NCBI GenBank assembly: GCA_963763755.1 | Contig: CAVXQE010000002.1 | Span: forward strand, 186,001-250,000 | Direction: 5' to 3' | DNA length: 64,000 bases | Source: Gaiellasilicea sp963763755 | GTDB lineage: Bacteria > Actinomycetota > Thermoleophilia > Gaiellales > Gaiellaceae | In this document: positions 39,495 through 47,404 of the stretch, one piece after another | Numbering within the stretch: position 1 is the first letter of the stretch | How the letters are laid out: each line of letters begins with the position of its first letter | Program-made: the position numbers and the translations under genes | Notes under the pieces: model-generated | Databases searched by the model: none | Seen by the model: the letters and a program-made list of their open reading frames with translations, nothing else | What the model was told of the DNA's origin: nothing

Positions 39495-39561
39495 GAAAAG
39501 GCCCCCGACAGGAGGCCATAAAAAACACTGAACCGACGAACCCGAAGGCCCGTCGGTTCAG
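39495..39561 (-). terminator. Tandem hairpins with T-runs in the lysC leader
   Basis: On the minus strand, a hairpin of CTGAACCGACG and CGTCGGTTCAG (39528-39561, 11 perfect pairs) is followed by TGTTTTTTAT. A second (GGCCTCC / GGGGGCC, 39498-39517) is followed by TTTT. They lie 45-110 bases upstream of the lysC start and downstream of recR. They can act as intrinsic terminators for recR or as an attenuator for lysC. No lysine riboswitch core was seen. Confidence 0.75.
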
Positions 39562-39749
39562 ATGGGAGGAATGTAGAAAACCGGGTGGGCGTCGTCAAGC
39601 AAGCCGGAGGCGAAAAGTCGCTCTTTGCAAGAAAATCGTGAGAGCCGAGAGCCGCGATCGGTGCCGTGTACGCCGATGAGCGATCCGAGCGGACTAGAGC
39701 GGTGAACGAGCCCCGAGTCCGACGCACGCAGCTTCAGGGGTCTTGGCGC

Positions 39750-39781
39750 GAACCAGAATCTGCTTCCGCAGATTCTGGTTC
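39750..39781 (-). terminator. Perfect 14-bp stem-loop after recR
   Basis: GAACCAGAATCTGC (39750-39763) and GCAGATTCTGGTTC (39768-39781) form a 14-base-pair stem with a four-base loop. It lies 17 bases after the recR stop on the minus strand. There is no T-run, so it may end transcription with a factor or protect the mRNA end. Confidence 0.55.
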
Positions 39782-39797
39782 AAGGTTGCGCCACGAA

Positions 39798-40388
39798 TTA
39801 GATCGCGCGCCTGCCGGCCAGTGCCCGGCCGAGAGTCACCTCGTCGGCGTACTCCAGGTCGCCGCCCACGGGCAGCCCGCTCGCGAGCCGGGTCACGGTG
39901 ACCCCGTCGCGCAGCCGGTCTGCGAGGTAGGCGGCCGTCGCCTCGCCGGTCATGTTCGGGTTGGTGGCGAGCACGACCTCCGTGATCTCCCCGTCTGCGA
40001 CCCGGCGCAGCAGCTCGCTGATCCGCAGGTGCTCGGGCTCGACTCCATCGAGGGGCGAGAGCGAGCCGCCGAGCACGTGGTAGAGGCCGCGGTATTCGTG
40101 CGTGCGCTCGAGCGAGATGACGTCCACGGGCTGCTCGACGACACATACGACCGTTCGGTCGCGGCGGCTGTCGAGGCAGATCGAGCAGACCTCCTCCTCG
40201 GTCAGGTTGCCGCAGTCACGACAGAACCGAACGCGCTCCTTGACCTCCTCGATCGCCGCTGCGAGCGCGCTCGCTTCCTCCTTTCCGGCTGATAGAATGT
40301 GGAACGCCAGGCGCTGCGCCGTACGTGATCCGATCCCCGGTAGGCGGGTCAACTGCGCAACGAGATTGTCCACCGACGGGCTCAGCAC
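39798..40388 (-). CDS. recR: Recombination mediator RecR
   Basis: 196 residues from GTG 40388 (MLSPSVDNLVAQL), the normal RecR length. LPGIGSRTAQRLAFHIL is the helix-hairpin-helix motif, the four-cysteine zinc site is CRDCGN and CSIC, and the Toprim domain contains VVEQPVDVISLERT and YHVLGGSLSPLDGVEP. The ATP-independent protein works with RecF and RecO in gap repair. The frame is open upstream to 40544, but that extension is basic and unlike the family, so GTG 40388 is preferred. In related genomes recR usually follows dnaX-ybaB; here sigA and other genes separate them. Confidence 0.95.
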   Translation of the reverse strand: MLSPSVDNLVAQLTRLPGIGSRTAQRLAFHILSAGKEEASALAAAIEEVKERVRFCRDCGNLTEEEVCSICLDSRRDRTVVCVVEQPVDVISLERTHEYRGLYHVLGGSLSPLDGVEPEHLRISELLRRVADGEITEVVLATNPNMTGEATAAYLADRLRDGVTVTRLASGLPVGGDLEYADEVTLGRALAGRRAI

Positions 40389-40570
40389 GACCTGAGCGTA
40401 CCCGTCGGTTTCGGACGTCCCGAGGTTGCGTTTTCGTGAACTGGCGTAAGGGTTGTGTACGGATTGGTGTTTTTGGGCAGAAACTTGGCACTGTTTGACG
40501 TTGTCATCTCTGAGCAGCGCGAAAACCGCGCGGCTCTCTGACACGAACAGCCTTCGAGAGGAACTTTTTG

Positions 40571-41660
40571 ATGAGTACGGATGTTGCTTTGGGCACGGAT
40601 GCCCTGAATACGAATGCGGCTGTGACCGGCTTCCTCCATGAGGCCGGCGACCGCGGCGTGGTCGCAGCTACCGAGCTCGAGGCACTGCAGCTCGAGCACG
40701 AGCTCGACGACGACACCCTCGACGAGGTGCGGGCCGCGCTTGCCGCGGCCGACGTCGAGATCGAGGAGGCCGTCGACGCCGGGGATGCCCCCGTCGAGCT
40801 CGACCTGCGCCCGTCCGGTGTGGTCACCGACAGCCTGCAGCTCTTCCTGAACCAGATCGGCCAGCACCCGCTCCTGAACGCTGCCGAGGAGGTCGCGCTC
40901 GCGAAGCGGATCGAGCGTGGCGACGCCGCGGCGAAGGAGAAGATGGTCAACTCGAACCTCCGCCTGGTCGTCTCGATCGCCAAGCGCTACCAGGGCCACG
41001 GCCTGCCCGCTGCTCGACCTGATCCAGGACGGCACGATCGGGCTGAACCGCGCGGTCGAGAAGTTCGACTACCGCAAGGGCTTCAAGTTCTCGACCTACG
41101 CCACGTGGTGGATCCGCCAGTCCTGCCAGCGCGCGGTCGCGAACCAGTCGGACACGATCCGCATCCCGGTGCACGTGCAGGAGCGCCGGCTGAAGCTGAA
41201 GCGCGCGCGCCAGAAGCTCGAGGCGACGCACGGCCGCCCGCCGACGCTCGCCGAGCTGGTCGCGGAGACCGAGCTGAAGCCGCACCACGTCGAGGAGGCT
41301 CTCGACGCCGTCGAGGCGTCGGTGTCGCTCAACCAGACCATCGGCGACGGGGACGGCGAGCTCGGCGATCTCTTCGCCGACCGCACCGTCGAGGAGCCGA
41401 TCGACCTGGTGGAGATCTCGCTCGAGCAGGAGCGCGTGCGCGAAGCCCTCGAGCGGCTGCCCGAGCGCGAGCGTCAGGTGATGGAGATGCGCTTCGGCTT
41501 CACGGGCCGCGAGGCGGTCAGCCTCGAGGAGATCGGCCGCGAGCTCGGCGTCACGCGGCAGCGCGTCCGCCAGCTGGAGACGAGCGCGTTCGCGCGTCTC
41601 GCGCAGCTGCTCGGCACCAGGCCGCTGCCGTCGGACGAAGCGCTCGCAAGCGTCGCGTAG
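40571..41660 (+). CDS. sigA: Primary RNA polymerase sigma factor (SigA/RpoD), one frame-shift
   Basis: ATG 40571 has GAGAGGA nine bases before it. A short acidic N-terminus (about 90 residues) is followed by region 1.2 (SLQLFLNQIGQHPLLNAAEE) and region 2 (NLRLVVSIAKRYQGHGLP, LLDLIQDGTIGLNRAVEKFD, FKFSTYATWWIRQ). Region 3 and region 4 follow (RERQVMEMRFGFTGREAVSL, LGVTRQRVRQLE). About 362 residues. A single extra C within CCC at 41006-41008 breaks the frame after GHGLP; removing it restores the full sigma factor. Since this gene must be essential, the shift is almost surely a sequence error. It directs RNA polymerase to housekeeping promoters. Confidence 0.95.
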
Positions 41661-42604
41661 TAGCCGCTAACCCTCGGCTCCGATGTGATCCCGGCGTAGA
41701 GGACGCCCTCGCCGAACTCGGCGAGGCGCCTCTCCGCCAGGTCGAGGAAGGCGCGAGCGGCCGGGGAGACCGGCGCGCCGCGCCGCGCGATGAACGCAAA
41801 CGTGTCGTAGAGCGGCTCGGCGAACGAGATCGAGCCGAGCGATCGGAAGCGGCGGCGGTGCGTGAGCGCCGCCCGCGGCGCGATCGTGTCCCCGAGCCCG
41901 CTCGCCGCCAGCTCGAGAGCGGCTTCCATGTCCTCGATTTCGATCACCGGCTTGAGCTGGACGCCTGCCTGCTGCGCCCGCTCCTGGAGCTGGCGGCGGG
42001 TCGGGTCGCTCCAGCCGTAGTGGGCGTCGTAGAGGATCAGCGGCGACTCGGCGAGCCGCTCGATCGTGATCGGCTCGTGCACGCGCTCCGGCTCGCGGCT
42101 GATGTACACGACTTCCTCGCGCCGCGCGGGCCGGACCTCGAGGCCCTCGTCGTCGACCGGCAGGACGACGAGCGCCGCCTCGAGCCGACCGCGGCGCACA
42201 TCCTCGGCGACCTCTGAGGAGTTCTGACCGACGAGCCGCAGCGAAACGCTCGGGTGCTGCGAGCGGAAGTCGGCGACGAGGCGCGAGAGCAGGAAGCCGG
42301 ACGCCGTTCCGAACATTCCGATGCTGAGCGTGCCGCCGCGCAGCTCACGCACGTCGACTACGGCCTCGCGGGCCGCTGTGAGCGCTGCGAGCACGCGCTC
42401 TGCCTCGGGCCGGAACGCCCGCCCGGCCTCGGTGAGGACGACGCCGCGGCCGGCCCGCGCGAAGAGCGCAACGCCGAGCTCCGATTCGAGGGCGCGCACC
42501 TGCTCGGAGAGCGAGGGCTGCGCGAGGTAGAGCGCGCGGGCGGCCCGGCTGAACGAGCCGTGCTCCGCGGCGGCGAGGAAGTAGGTGAGTTGCTGGAGAG
42601 TCAT
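41474..42604 (-). CDS. LysR-family transcriptional regulator
   Basis: MTLQQLTYFLAAAEHGSFSRAARALYLAQPSLSEQVRALE is a textbook LysR N-terminal helix-turn-helix. The effector-binding domain follows (GTLSIGMFGTASGFLLSRLV, LEAALVVLPVDDEGLEVRP). A normal length of about 300 residues would be reached near 41700. The frame, however, remains open to 41474, giving 376 residues and overlapping the 3' end of sigA by 187 bases in antisense. The last 70 residues (after AGITSEPR) are low-quality sequence, so either the true stop is masked by an indel near 41680 or the genes really overlap. The divergent EamA gene is the likely target. Confidence 0.88.
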   Translation of the reverse strand: MTLQQLTYFLAAAEHGSFSRAARALYLAQPSLSEQVRALESELGVALFARAGRGVVLTEAGRAFRPEAERVLAALTAAREAVVDVRELRGGTLSIGMFGTASGFLLSRLVADFRSQHPSVSLRLVGQNSSEVAEDVRRGRLEAALVVLPVDDEGLEVRPARREEVVYISREPERVHEPITIERLAESPLILYDAHYGWSDPTRRQLQERAQQAGVQLKPVIEIEDMEAALELAASGLGDTIAPRAALTHRRRFRSLGSISFAEPLYDTFAFIARRGAPVSPAARAFLDLAERRLAEFGEGVLYAGITSEPRVSGYYATLASASSDGSGLVPSSCARRANALVSSWRTRCRVTPSSRPISSRLTASRPVKPKRISIT

Positions 42605-42614
42605 AGGTTCATCC

Positions 42615-42634
42615 TATCGATCTTGAAGATATCT
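42615..42634. promoter_or_regulatory. Probable LysR operator in a divergent promoter
   Basis: ATCTTGAAGAT (42620-42630) is an 11-base inverted repeat (ATCTT-G-AAGAT) in an AT-rich patch, in the 70-base gap between the LysR and EamA genes. It fits the T-N11-A layout of LysR sites. Confidence 0.45.
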
Positions 42635-42674
42635 CAGTCTTTCCTTCCGCTCAGTCTCCCTTACCGTGGGAAAC

Positions 42675-43622
42675 ATGGGTTTCGACTGGACGCAGGAGCG
42701 GATCGGAGCGGCTCTTTGCCTGTTGGCGGCTGCGTCCTTCGCGGTGCAGCCGCTCCTGGCCAAGGTGGCCTTCGACAGCGGGGCGAGCATTGCGTCCGTC
42801 GGCACGCTGCGATTTGCGCTCGCGGCGGCTCTCCTCGCCGCGCTCGCGCGGCGCACCCTGGCCGTCGCTCCCCTGCGCGTCCTGCTCCCCCCGTTCGTGC
42901 TCGGATTGACCCTCTACGGTCTCGAGACCGGGCTCTTCTTCGCCTCGCTCGATCGGATCGACGTCTCGCTCGCTTCGCTCCTGGTGTGCAGCTATCCGGC
43001 GCTCGTCGTTGCCGGCGCCGTCCTGCTCGGGCGCGAACGGGCGTCGAAGAGGCGGGTGGTGGCGCTCGTCGTCGCGCTCGCCGGCGTGGCGCTGGCGCTC
43101 CTCGGCGGGGTCGGCGGCGCGCTCGATCCAATCGGGATCGCGCTCGCGCTTGCGGCTGCGGTCGTCTATGCGTCGTACGTGCTCGTCTCCGACCGCTTGC
43201 TGGGAACCACGGAGCCGCTGGTGCTCGCAACGATGCTCTGCGCGGGCGCTGCGACCGCCTTTGCGCTCGGCGGCGCGGCGACGGGGTCGCTCGTCGTCGC
43301 GCAGCCTTCGCGCACGTTGCTCCTGATAGCGGCGATCGCGCTCGCGGCAACCGTGCTCCCGATCGCGGCCTTCCTGGGTGGGGTGCGCCGCCTCGGCCCG
43401 TCTCGCGCGACGATCCTCGGCACGGTCGAGCCGCCGTTGACGATCGGCCTCTCCGCGCTCGTCTTCGGCGAGCGGCTGACCCCGGTCCAGCTCCTCGGTG
43501 CGGTGCTCGTGGTCTCGGCCGTCGTGATCGTCCAGGCCCGGGCGCGGACGAGGCCACGACCGGTTCTCGTCACCGCTGCCGGCCCCGCGCCGGGGCCTGA
43601 GCCCGAGCTCCTCGCGGCCTAG
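42675..43622 (+). CDS. EamA-family (DMT) transporter
   Basis: 315 residues with ten hydrophobic segments in two EamA repeats, beginning MGFDWTQERIGAALCLLAAASF. The second half starts near residue 150 (IGIALALAAAVVYASYVLVSD) and ends VLVVSAVVIVQARARTR. The GTVEPPLTIGLSALVFGERL phrase near residue 260 is characteristic of the family's last helices. These drug/metabolite transporters export amino acids, nucleosides or similar small molecules; the substrate is unknown. ATG 42675 is preferred over GTG 42666. It is divergent from the LysR gene and probably regulated by it. Confidence 0.9.
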   Translation: MGFDWTQERIGAALCLLAAASFAVQPLLAKVAFDSGASIASVGTLRFALAAALLAALARRTLAVAPLRVLLPPFVLGLTLYGLETGLFFASLDRIDVSLASLLVCSYPALVVAGAVLLGRERASKRRVVALVVALAGVALALLGGVGGALDPIGIALALAAAVVYASYVLVSDRLLGTTEPLVLATMLCAGAATAFALGGAATGSLVVAQPSRTLLLIAAIALAATVLPIAAFLGGVRRLGPSRATILGTVEPPLTIGLSALVFGERLTPVQLLGAVLVVSAVVIVQARARTRPRPVLVTAAGPAPGPEPELLAA

Positions 43623-43729
43623 TCCCCACGCGACGAAAAACCCTGGACTTTCGGTCATTACGCGGTAGCTCACTCCGAGCCAAGGTGAGTGCACACGAAC
43701 GGTGATCGCTCTGGGAGAGGGGTATCGCC

Positions 43730-43948
43730 ATGAAGGTCCGGGTCAGTCATCCTGCGCTCGTCAAGGATCTCGTCGAGTTCCTCGGTCGAGCGCGCTGCGA
43801 GACGGCGGACGTCCACGGTGCGGTGTTCGACGTGGTCGTGCCGGGCGTCTTCGACACGTCGATCATGCGGCGGGATTTGAACCTCTATCTGGCGGCGTGG
43901 GGAGGTCTGCATCCGCCCGCCGAGGCGCGGATCCTCGACATCGACTAG
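43730..43948 (+). CDS. Small conserved protein, paralogue of 54117-54332
   Basis: 72 residues (MKVRVSHPALVKDLVEFLGR...) with no recognised domain. It aligns along its full length with the 71-residue protein at 54117-54332: the pattern M-[KR]-hydrophobic-x-V-S-x-P-x-L-V-x-x-L-x-x-F-L at the start and L-x-L-x-L-x-x-W near the end. Its predicted form is an alpha/beta fold of two strands and two helices, with an acidic C-terminus (ILDID). GGTATCGCC precedes the ATG at 43730 without a strong ribosome site. It lies between EamA and the convergent serine hydrolase. Function unknown. Confidence 0.75.
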   Translation: MKVRVSHPALVKDLVEFLGRARCETADVHGAVFDVVVPGVFDTSIMRRDLNLYLAAWGGLHPPAEARILDID

Positions 43949-43951
43949 CTG

Positions 43952-44953
43952 TCAGAGGGCGTGTCGCTCCTCGAGATAGCGGGCGACCGGCCACGCTCCA
44001 TCGGACGTGTTCGAGATCACGGTCTCCGTCCGGGCGGAGTGGGGGTCGTGCGTTGACCGGAACGACACGCCTGCGTCGTAGCCCTCCAGGATCACGGCGT
44101 CGGTCGATGCATGCAGCCAGAAGCCGAGGCCGTACCGCTTCGACTCCGACGGCACGTCGTGTCGCGGGCGCACCATCTTGGCCACCCATTCCGCCGACAC
44201 GATCCGGCCGGCGAGGAACGCGCTCCAGAGGGCGCTGATGTCGGCGGCGGTGGAGTAGACCCCGCCGTCCCCGCTGCCGCGCACCGGCAGGTGGAACACG
44301 TTGCTCCGCCAGCTGCCGTCGATGAGGAGGTAGCCGGCAGCGGCACGCGCGGGAAGCTCGTCGGAGCGGAGGAACGCCGTGTCGCCCATCCCGGCCGGCT
44401 CGCAGACACGCCGGTGCACGAGGTCGTAGAACGGCAGTCCACTCGCTCGCTCCGCGATCAGGGCAAGCACGACGAAGCCGCCGTTGCAGTACGAAAAGCG
44501 CTCACCGGCAGCGAACTTCGCCGGGTAGCCGCCGAGCACCGTCACGTATTGCTCGGTCGTGGCGAGCTCGTGCACCGGCACCGGCAGCACGTAGTCGCTG
44601 ATCTCGCGCCCCTCGTCCTCGTCGACGTAGTCGCCGATGCCGGACGTGTGTGACAGGAGGTGCTCGATCGTCACGTCGTCGCCGATCAGCGGGAGATCGG
44701 GTCCGAGCAGCGAGCGCGCGGTCGTGTCGAGATCGAGCGTGCCGTCCTCGATCAGACTCACGACCGCAAGCGCCGTCAGGCCCTTCGCGCCGCTCGCGAG
44801 CCCGAACTGCGTGTCGGGCGCGTTCGGAATGCCGTAGCCGCGGTGCGCAAGCCCGTACGCCCTCGTCAGCTCGAGCCCATCTCCGTCCTCGACCCGGACC
44901 ACGCCGGAGAACGTCGTCTCGGACGCGATCGCATCGAGCTCGTCAGTGAGCAT
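43952..44953 (-). CDS. Serine hydrolase of the beta-lactamase/PBP4 family
   Basis: 333 residues from ATG 44953. The SxxK catalytic motif is Ser54-Gly-Ala-Lys57 (LASGAKGLTAL), and the YxN motif is Tyr155-Cys-Asn157 (FSYCNGGF). LLSHTSGIGDY, the widely shared active-site region, lies between them. No signal peptide is seen, so it acts in the cytoplasm or is a carboxylesterase/EstB-type enzyme rather than a secreted beta-lactamase. The frame is open 13 residues further upstream, but ATG 44953 gives a more typical start. It ends four bases from the small gene at 43948, and the two genes converge. Confidence 0.85.
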   Translation of the reverse strand: MLTDELDAIASETTFSGVVRVEDGDGLELTRAYGLAHRGYGIPNAPDTQFGLASGAKGLTALAVVSLIEDGTLDLDTTARSLLGPDLPLIGDDVTIEHLLSHTSGIGDYVDEDEGREISDYVLPVPVHELATTEQYVTVLGGYPAKFAAGERFSYCNGGFVVLALIAERASGLPFYDLVHRRVCEPAGMGDTAFLRSDELPARAAAGYLLIDGSWRSNVFHLPVRGSGDGGVYSTAADISALWSAFLAGRIVSAEWVAKMVRPRHDVPSESKRYGLGFWLHASTDAVILEGYDAGVSFRSTHDPHSARTETVISNTSDGAWPVARYLEERHAL

Positions 44954-44963
44954 GCGGGTGGGT

Positions 44964-45290
44964 CTAGAGACCGGGCAAGCCGAGGCCGCCAAGTCCGCCG
45001 GGAAGCATTCCCTGCATCTTCGACTCCATCAGCGCGCTCGCGGAGCGAAGCGCTTCGTTGACCGCCGCGAGCACGAGGTCGGCCAGCATCTCCGGGTCGT
45101 CCGGGTCGATCGCCCTGGGGTCGATCGTGATTCCGACGATCTCGCCGCCGCCCGTCGCCTTCACGATCACCATGCCGCCGCCGGCGGAGGCCTCGACGAC
45201 CTCGTTGGCGGCCTCCTCCTGCGCCTGCTGCATCTGCGACTGCATCTGCTGGGCCTGTTGCATCAGCTTGTTCATGTCCATCTTGCTCAT
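44964..45290 (-). CDS. ybaB: YbaB/EbfC nucleoid-associated protein
   Basis: 108 residues (MSKMDMNKLMQQAQQMQSQM...). The N-terminal glutamine/methionine-rich helix and the central GGGMVIVKATGGGEIVGITID beta core followed by DPEMLADLVLAAVNEAL are typical of this DNA-binding dimer. It ends MLPGGLGGLGLPGL. Its start overlaps the dnaX stop by ATGA, which is the standard dnaX-ybaB arrangement. Confidence 0.95.
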   Translation of the reverse strand: MSKMDMNKLMQQAQQMQSQMQQAQEEAANEVVEASAGGGMVIVKATGGGEIVGITIDPRAIDPDDPEMLADLVLAAVNEALRSASALMESKMQGMLPGGLGGLGLPGL

Positions 45291-46914
45291 AGCGTCTCCT
45301 CGACTTCCTTGGCGTCGAACGTGTCCTTGAACATCGAGATCAGCGCGTCCTCGGTCAGCTCCTCGTCCTCGTCCTCGGCAAGCTCGTCGTCGTCGGCCGC
45401 GCCGAGGGCGAGCGTGACGGCCAGTCGGTGGCCGGTGACCTCGTAGAGCGCGTCGCGGATCACGCCGACGTTCTTCGGCTCCTCCGCCTGGCGGCGGTGG
45501 AAGTCGGCGCTCGCCGGGAACTCGAGCGTGAGCATCTCTGCCTCGAGGGCCGCCGGCCGGGCCTCGCCGAGAAGCGACGCGACGGGGATCGAGCGTGACT
45601 GAACCGCGGGGAGGACGGTGCGCTGCCATGCGTCCTGGAGCTGCTCGAGCGCGAGCGGTGGTGTCTCGGCTGCGGTCGCCGGTCTCGGCTGGTGGCTGCG
45701 GCGCCACGGGCGTCGGCTCCTCGGATCTCGCCGCGGGTACCGGCGCCGAGGCCGGCCGCGGGGGCCGGTGCACCGCCGGCGCGCTGCTCGAGTTGCTCGA
45801 CCCGGAACGCGAGCGACTCACGCGAGAGATCGGAGGCGGGACTCGTCACCTTGACCAGCGCGAGCTCGAGTGGCAGCCGCGGATCGGCGCCCTGGCGCGA
45901 GTCCTCGACCGCGACGGCGAGCAGGTCGCACAGCCGCAGCACCGTCGGCGACGGCAGCTGGTTCGCCTGCTCCCGCAGCCGCTCGCGCGTCTCGTCGGTG
46001 ACGGGCAGCGAGTCCGGCACGTGACCCATGTGCTGGACGAGCAGGAGATGGCGTAGGTGCTCGAGCAGGTCGGTGACGAGGCGGCCGAGATCCTGCCCCT
46101 GCTCCGCGAGCTCCTCGAGGAAGACGAGCGCGCCGGCCGTGTCGCGGTCGACGATCGCGTCGCAGAGCCGGAAGAGCGCGTCCTCCTCGACGGCGCCGAG
46201 AAGCTGGAGCACGGACTGGACGTCGATCGTGTTCCCGGTCGCGGAGGCGAGCTGGTCGAGTGTGGAGACGGCGTCGCGGAACGAGCCGCGCGCACCGCGC
46301 GCGATCAGCGCCAGCGCTGCGTCGGGCGCCTCGATCTTCTCGGCATCGGCGATCCGCCGCAGCACGCGGACGAGCTCCGGCAGCCGCGGACGGGCGAAGA
46401 CGAACGTCTGGCAGCGCGACCGGACGGTCTGAAGGACCTTGGCGAGGTCGGTCGTGCAGAAGACGAAGACGAGGTGGGGAGGCGGTTCCTCGATCAGCTT
46501 CAGGAGCGCGTTCCAGGCGGCGTCCGTGAGCTGGTGCGCCTCGTCGAGGATGTAGACCTTGTAACGGCCCTCGGCCGGCTGGAGGATGACCCGGTCGCGG
46601 ATCTCGCGGATGTCGTCGATCCCGCGCTGCGAGGCGGCATCCATCTCGACGACGTCCAGCGACGTGCCGGCGGCAATCGAGACACACGCGTGGCAGACCT
46701 TGTCCGGCGTCGCCGTCGGTCCCGTCTCGCAGTTGAGCGCCTTGGCGAGGATCCGCGCCATCGAGGTCTTGCCCGTGCCGCGCGGGCCGGCGAAGAGGTA
46801 GGCCTGCCGGAGCTGGCCGAGCTCGATCGCGTTCCGCAGCGTCCGGACGACCGCCTCCTGGCCGACGACGTCGTCGAAGTCCTGCGGCCGGTATTTGCGG
46901 TAGAGCGCAGTCAC
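45287..46914 (-). CDS. dnaX: DNA polymerase III subunit gamma/tau, two single-base insertions
   Basis: MTALYRKYRPQDFDDVVGQE is the standard start. Walker A is GPRGTGKTS (residues 43-51), the zinc cysteines are C62 and CHAC near 77, and Walker B is YILDEAHQL. Domain III helices run to about residue 350. A proline/alanine linker follows, then a C-terminal domain (MLTLEFPASADFHRRQAEEP, ITDALISMFKDTF-like end). The frame passes from A to A+1 to A+2 in the linker between about 45780 and 45690, as two inserted bases would cause; no slippery heptamer is present. The protein is the clamp-loader ATPase of the replisome. Confidence 0.93.
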
Positions 46915-47014
46915 GCTTCGATTGAATCAGGAATCGTGGCGGCTGCGCGATCGGCGTTTGCGGTTCTTCGCTCTAAGCGCGGAATGGTCTTTCCCGTGCC
47001 CTATCGTCCGGGTC

Positions 47015-47404
47015 ATGAGCAAGGCCTTGCGTCTCGACCATTGCGTGATCGCGGTCTCCGACTGGGAGACGTCGAACGCGTTCTACCGTGACGTCGTCGG
47101 CGCCGAGATCCTCGACGTTGGAGCCGGCCGGTTCGCGTATCGCCTCGGCGACACGCAGCTGAACGTGCACGGCCCTGGTGTCGACGTCGGCAGCCTTGTC
47201 GGGCGGCTTCCCGTCCAGCCGGGTAACAGCGACCTCTGCTTCGTCTGGGCGGGGTCGATCGAGGAGGCAGTCGCGCATCTCAGGGTGCAGGGCGTCGCGG
47301 TCGAGTCGGGCCCGATGGACACCTTCGGCGCGGCTGGTCCCGGTACCAGCGTCTACTTCCGCGACCCGGACGGCAGCCTGCTCGAGTTCATCTCGTATGG
47401 CTAG
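47015..47404 (+). CDS. VOC-family protein (glyoxalase/dioxygenase fold)
   Basis: 129 residues from ATG 47015 (MSKALRLDHCVIAVSDWETS). LDHCVIAVSD contains the first metal histidine, QLNVHGPG the next conserved segment, and YFRDPDGSLLEFISYG the classic C-terminal VOC strand with the metal glutamate. It is a single-module member of the vicinal oxygen chelate superfamily: glyoxalase, bleomycin-resistance or ring-cleaving dioxygenase type. The substrate is unknown. Its stop overlaps the next gene by eight bases, so the two are co-translated. Confidence 0.85.
   Translation: MSKALRLDHCVIAVSDWETSNAFYRDVVGAEILDVGAGRFAYRLGDTQLNVHGPGVDVGSLVGRLPVQPGNSDLCFVWAGSIEEAVAHLRVQGVAVESGPMDTFGAAGPGTSVYFRDPDGSLLEFISYG

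Noticed and set aside
38222..39727. An extended N-terminus for aspartate kinase (from 39727)
   Set aside because: The extra 92 residues cover the terminator hairpins and have no similarity to the family; ATG 39451 is the natural start.
40389..40544. An upstream start for RecR at 40544
   Set aside because: GTG 40388 gives the standard length and the conserved first residues; the upstream part is unlike RecR.
45690..45790. Programmed frameshifting in dnaX
   Set aside because: There is no slippery heptamer, and the change equals two inserted bases, like errors in other genes of the window.
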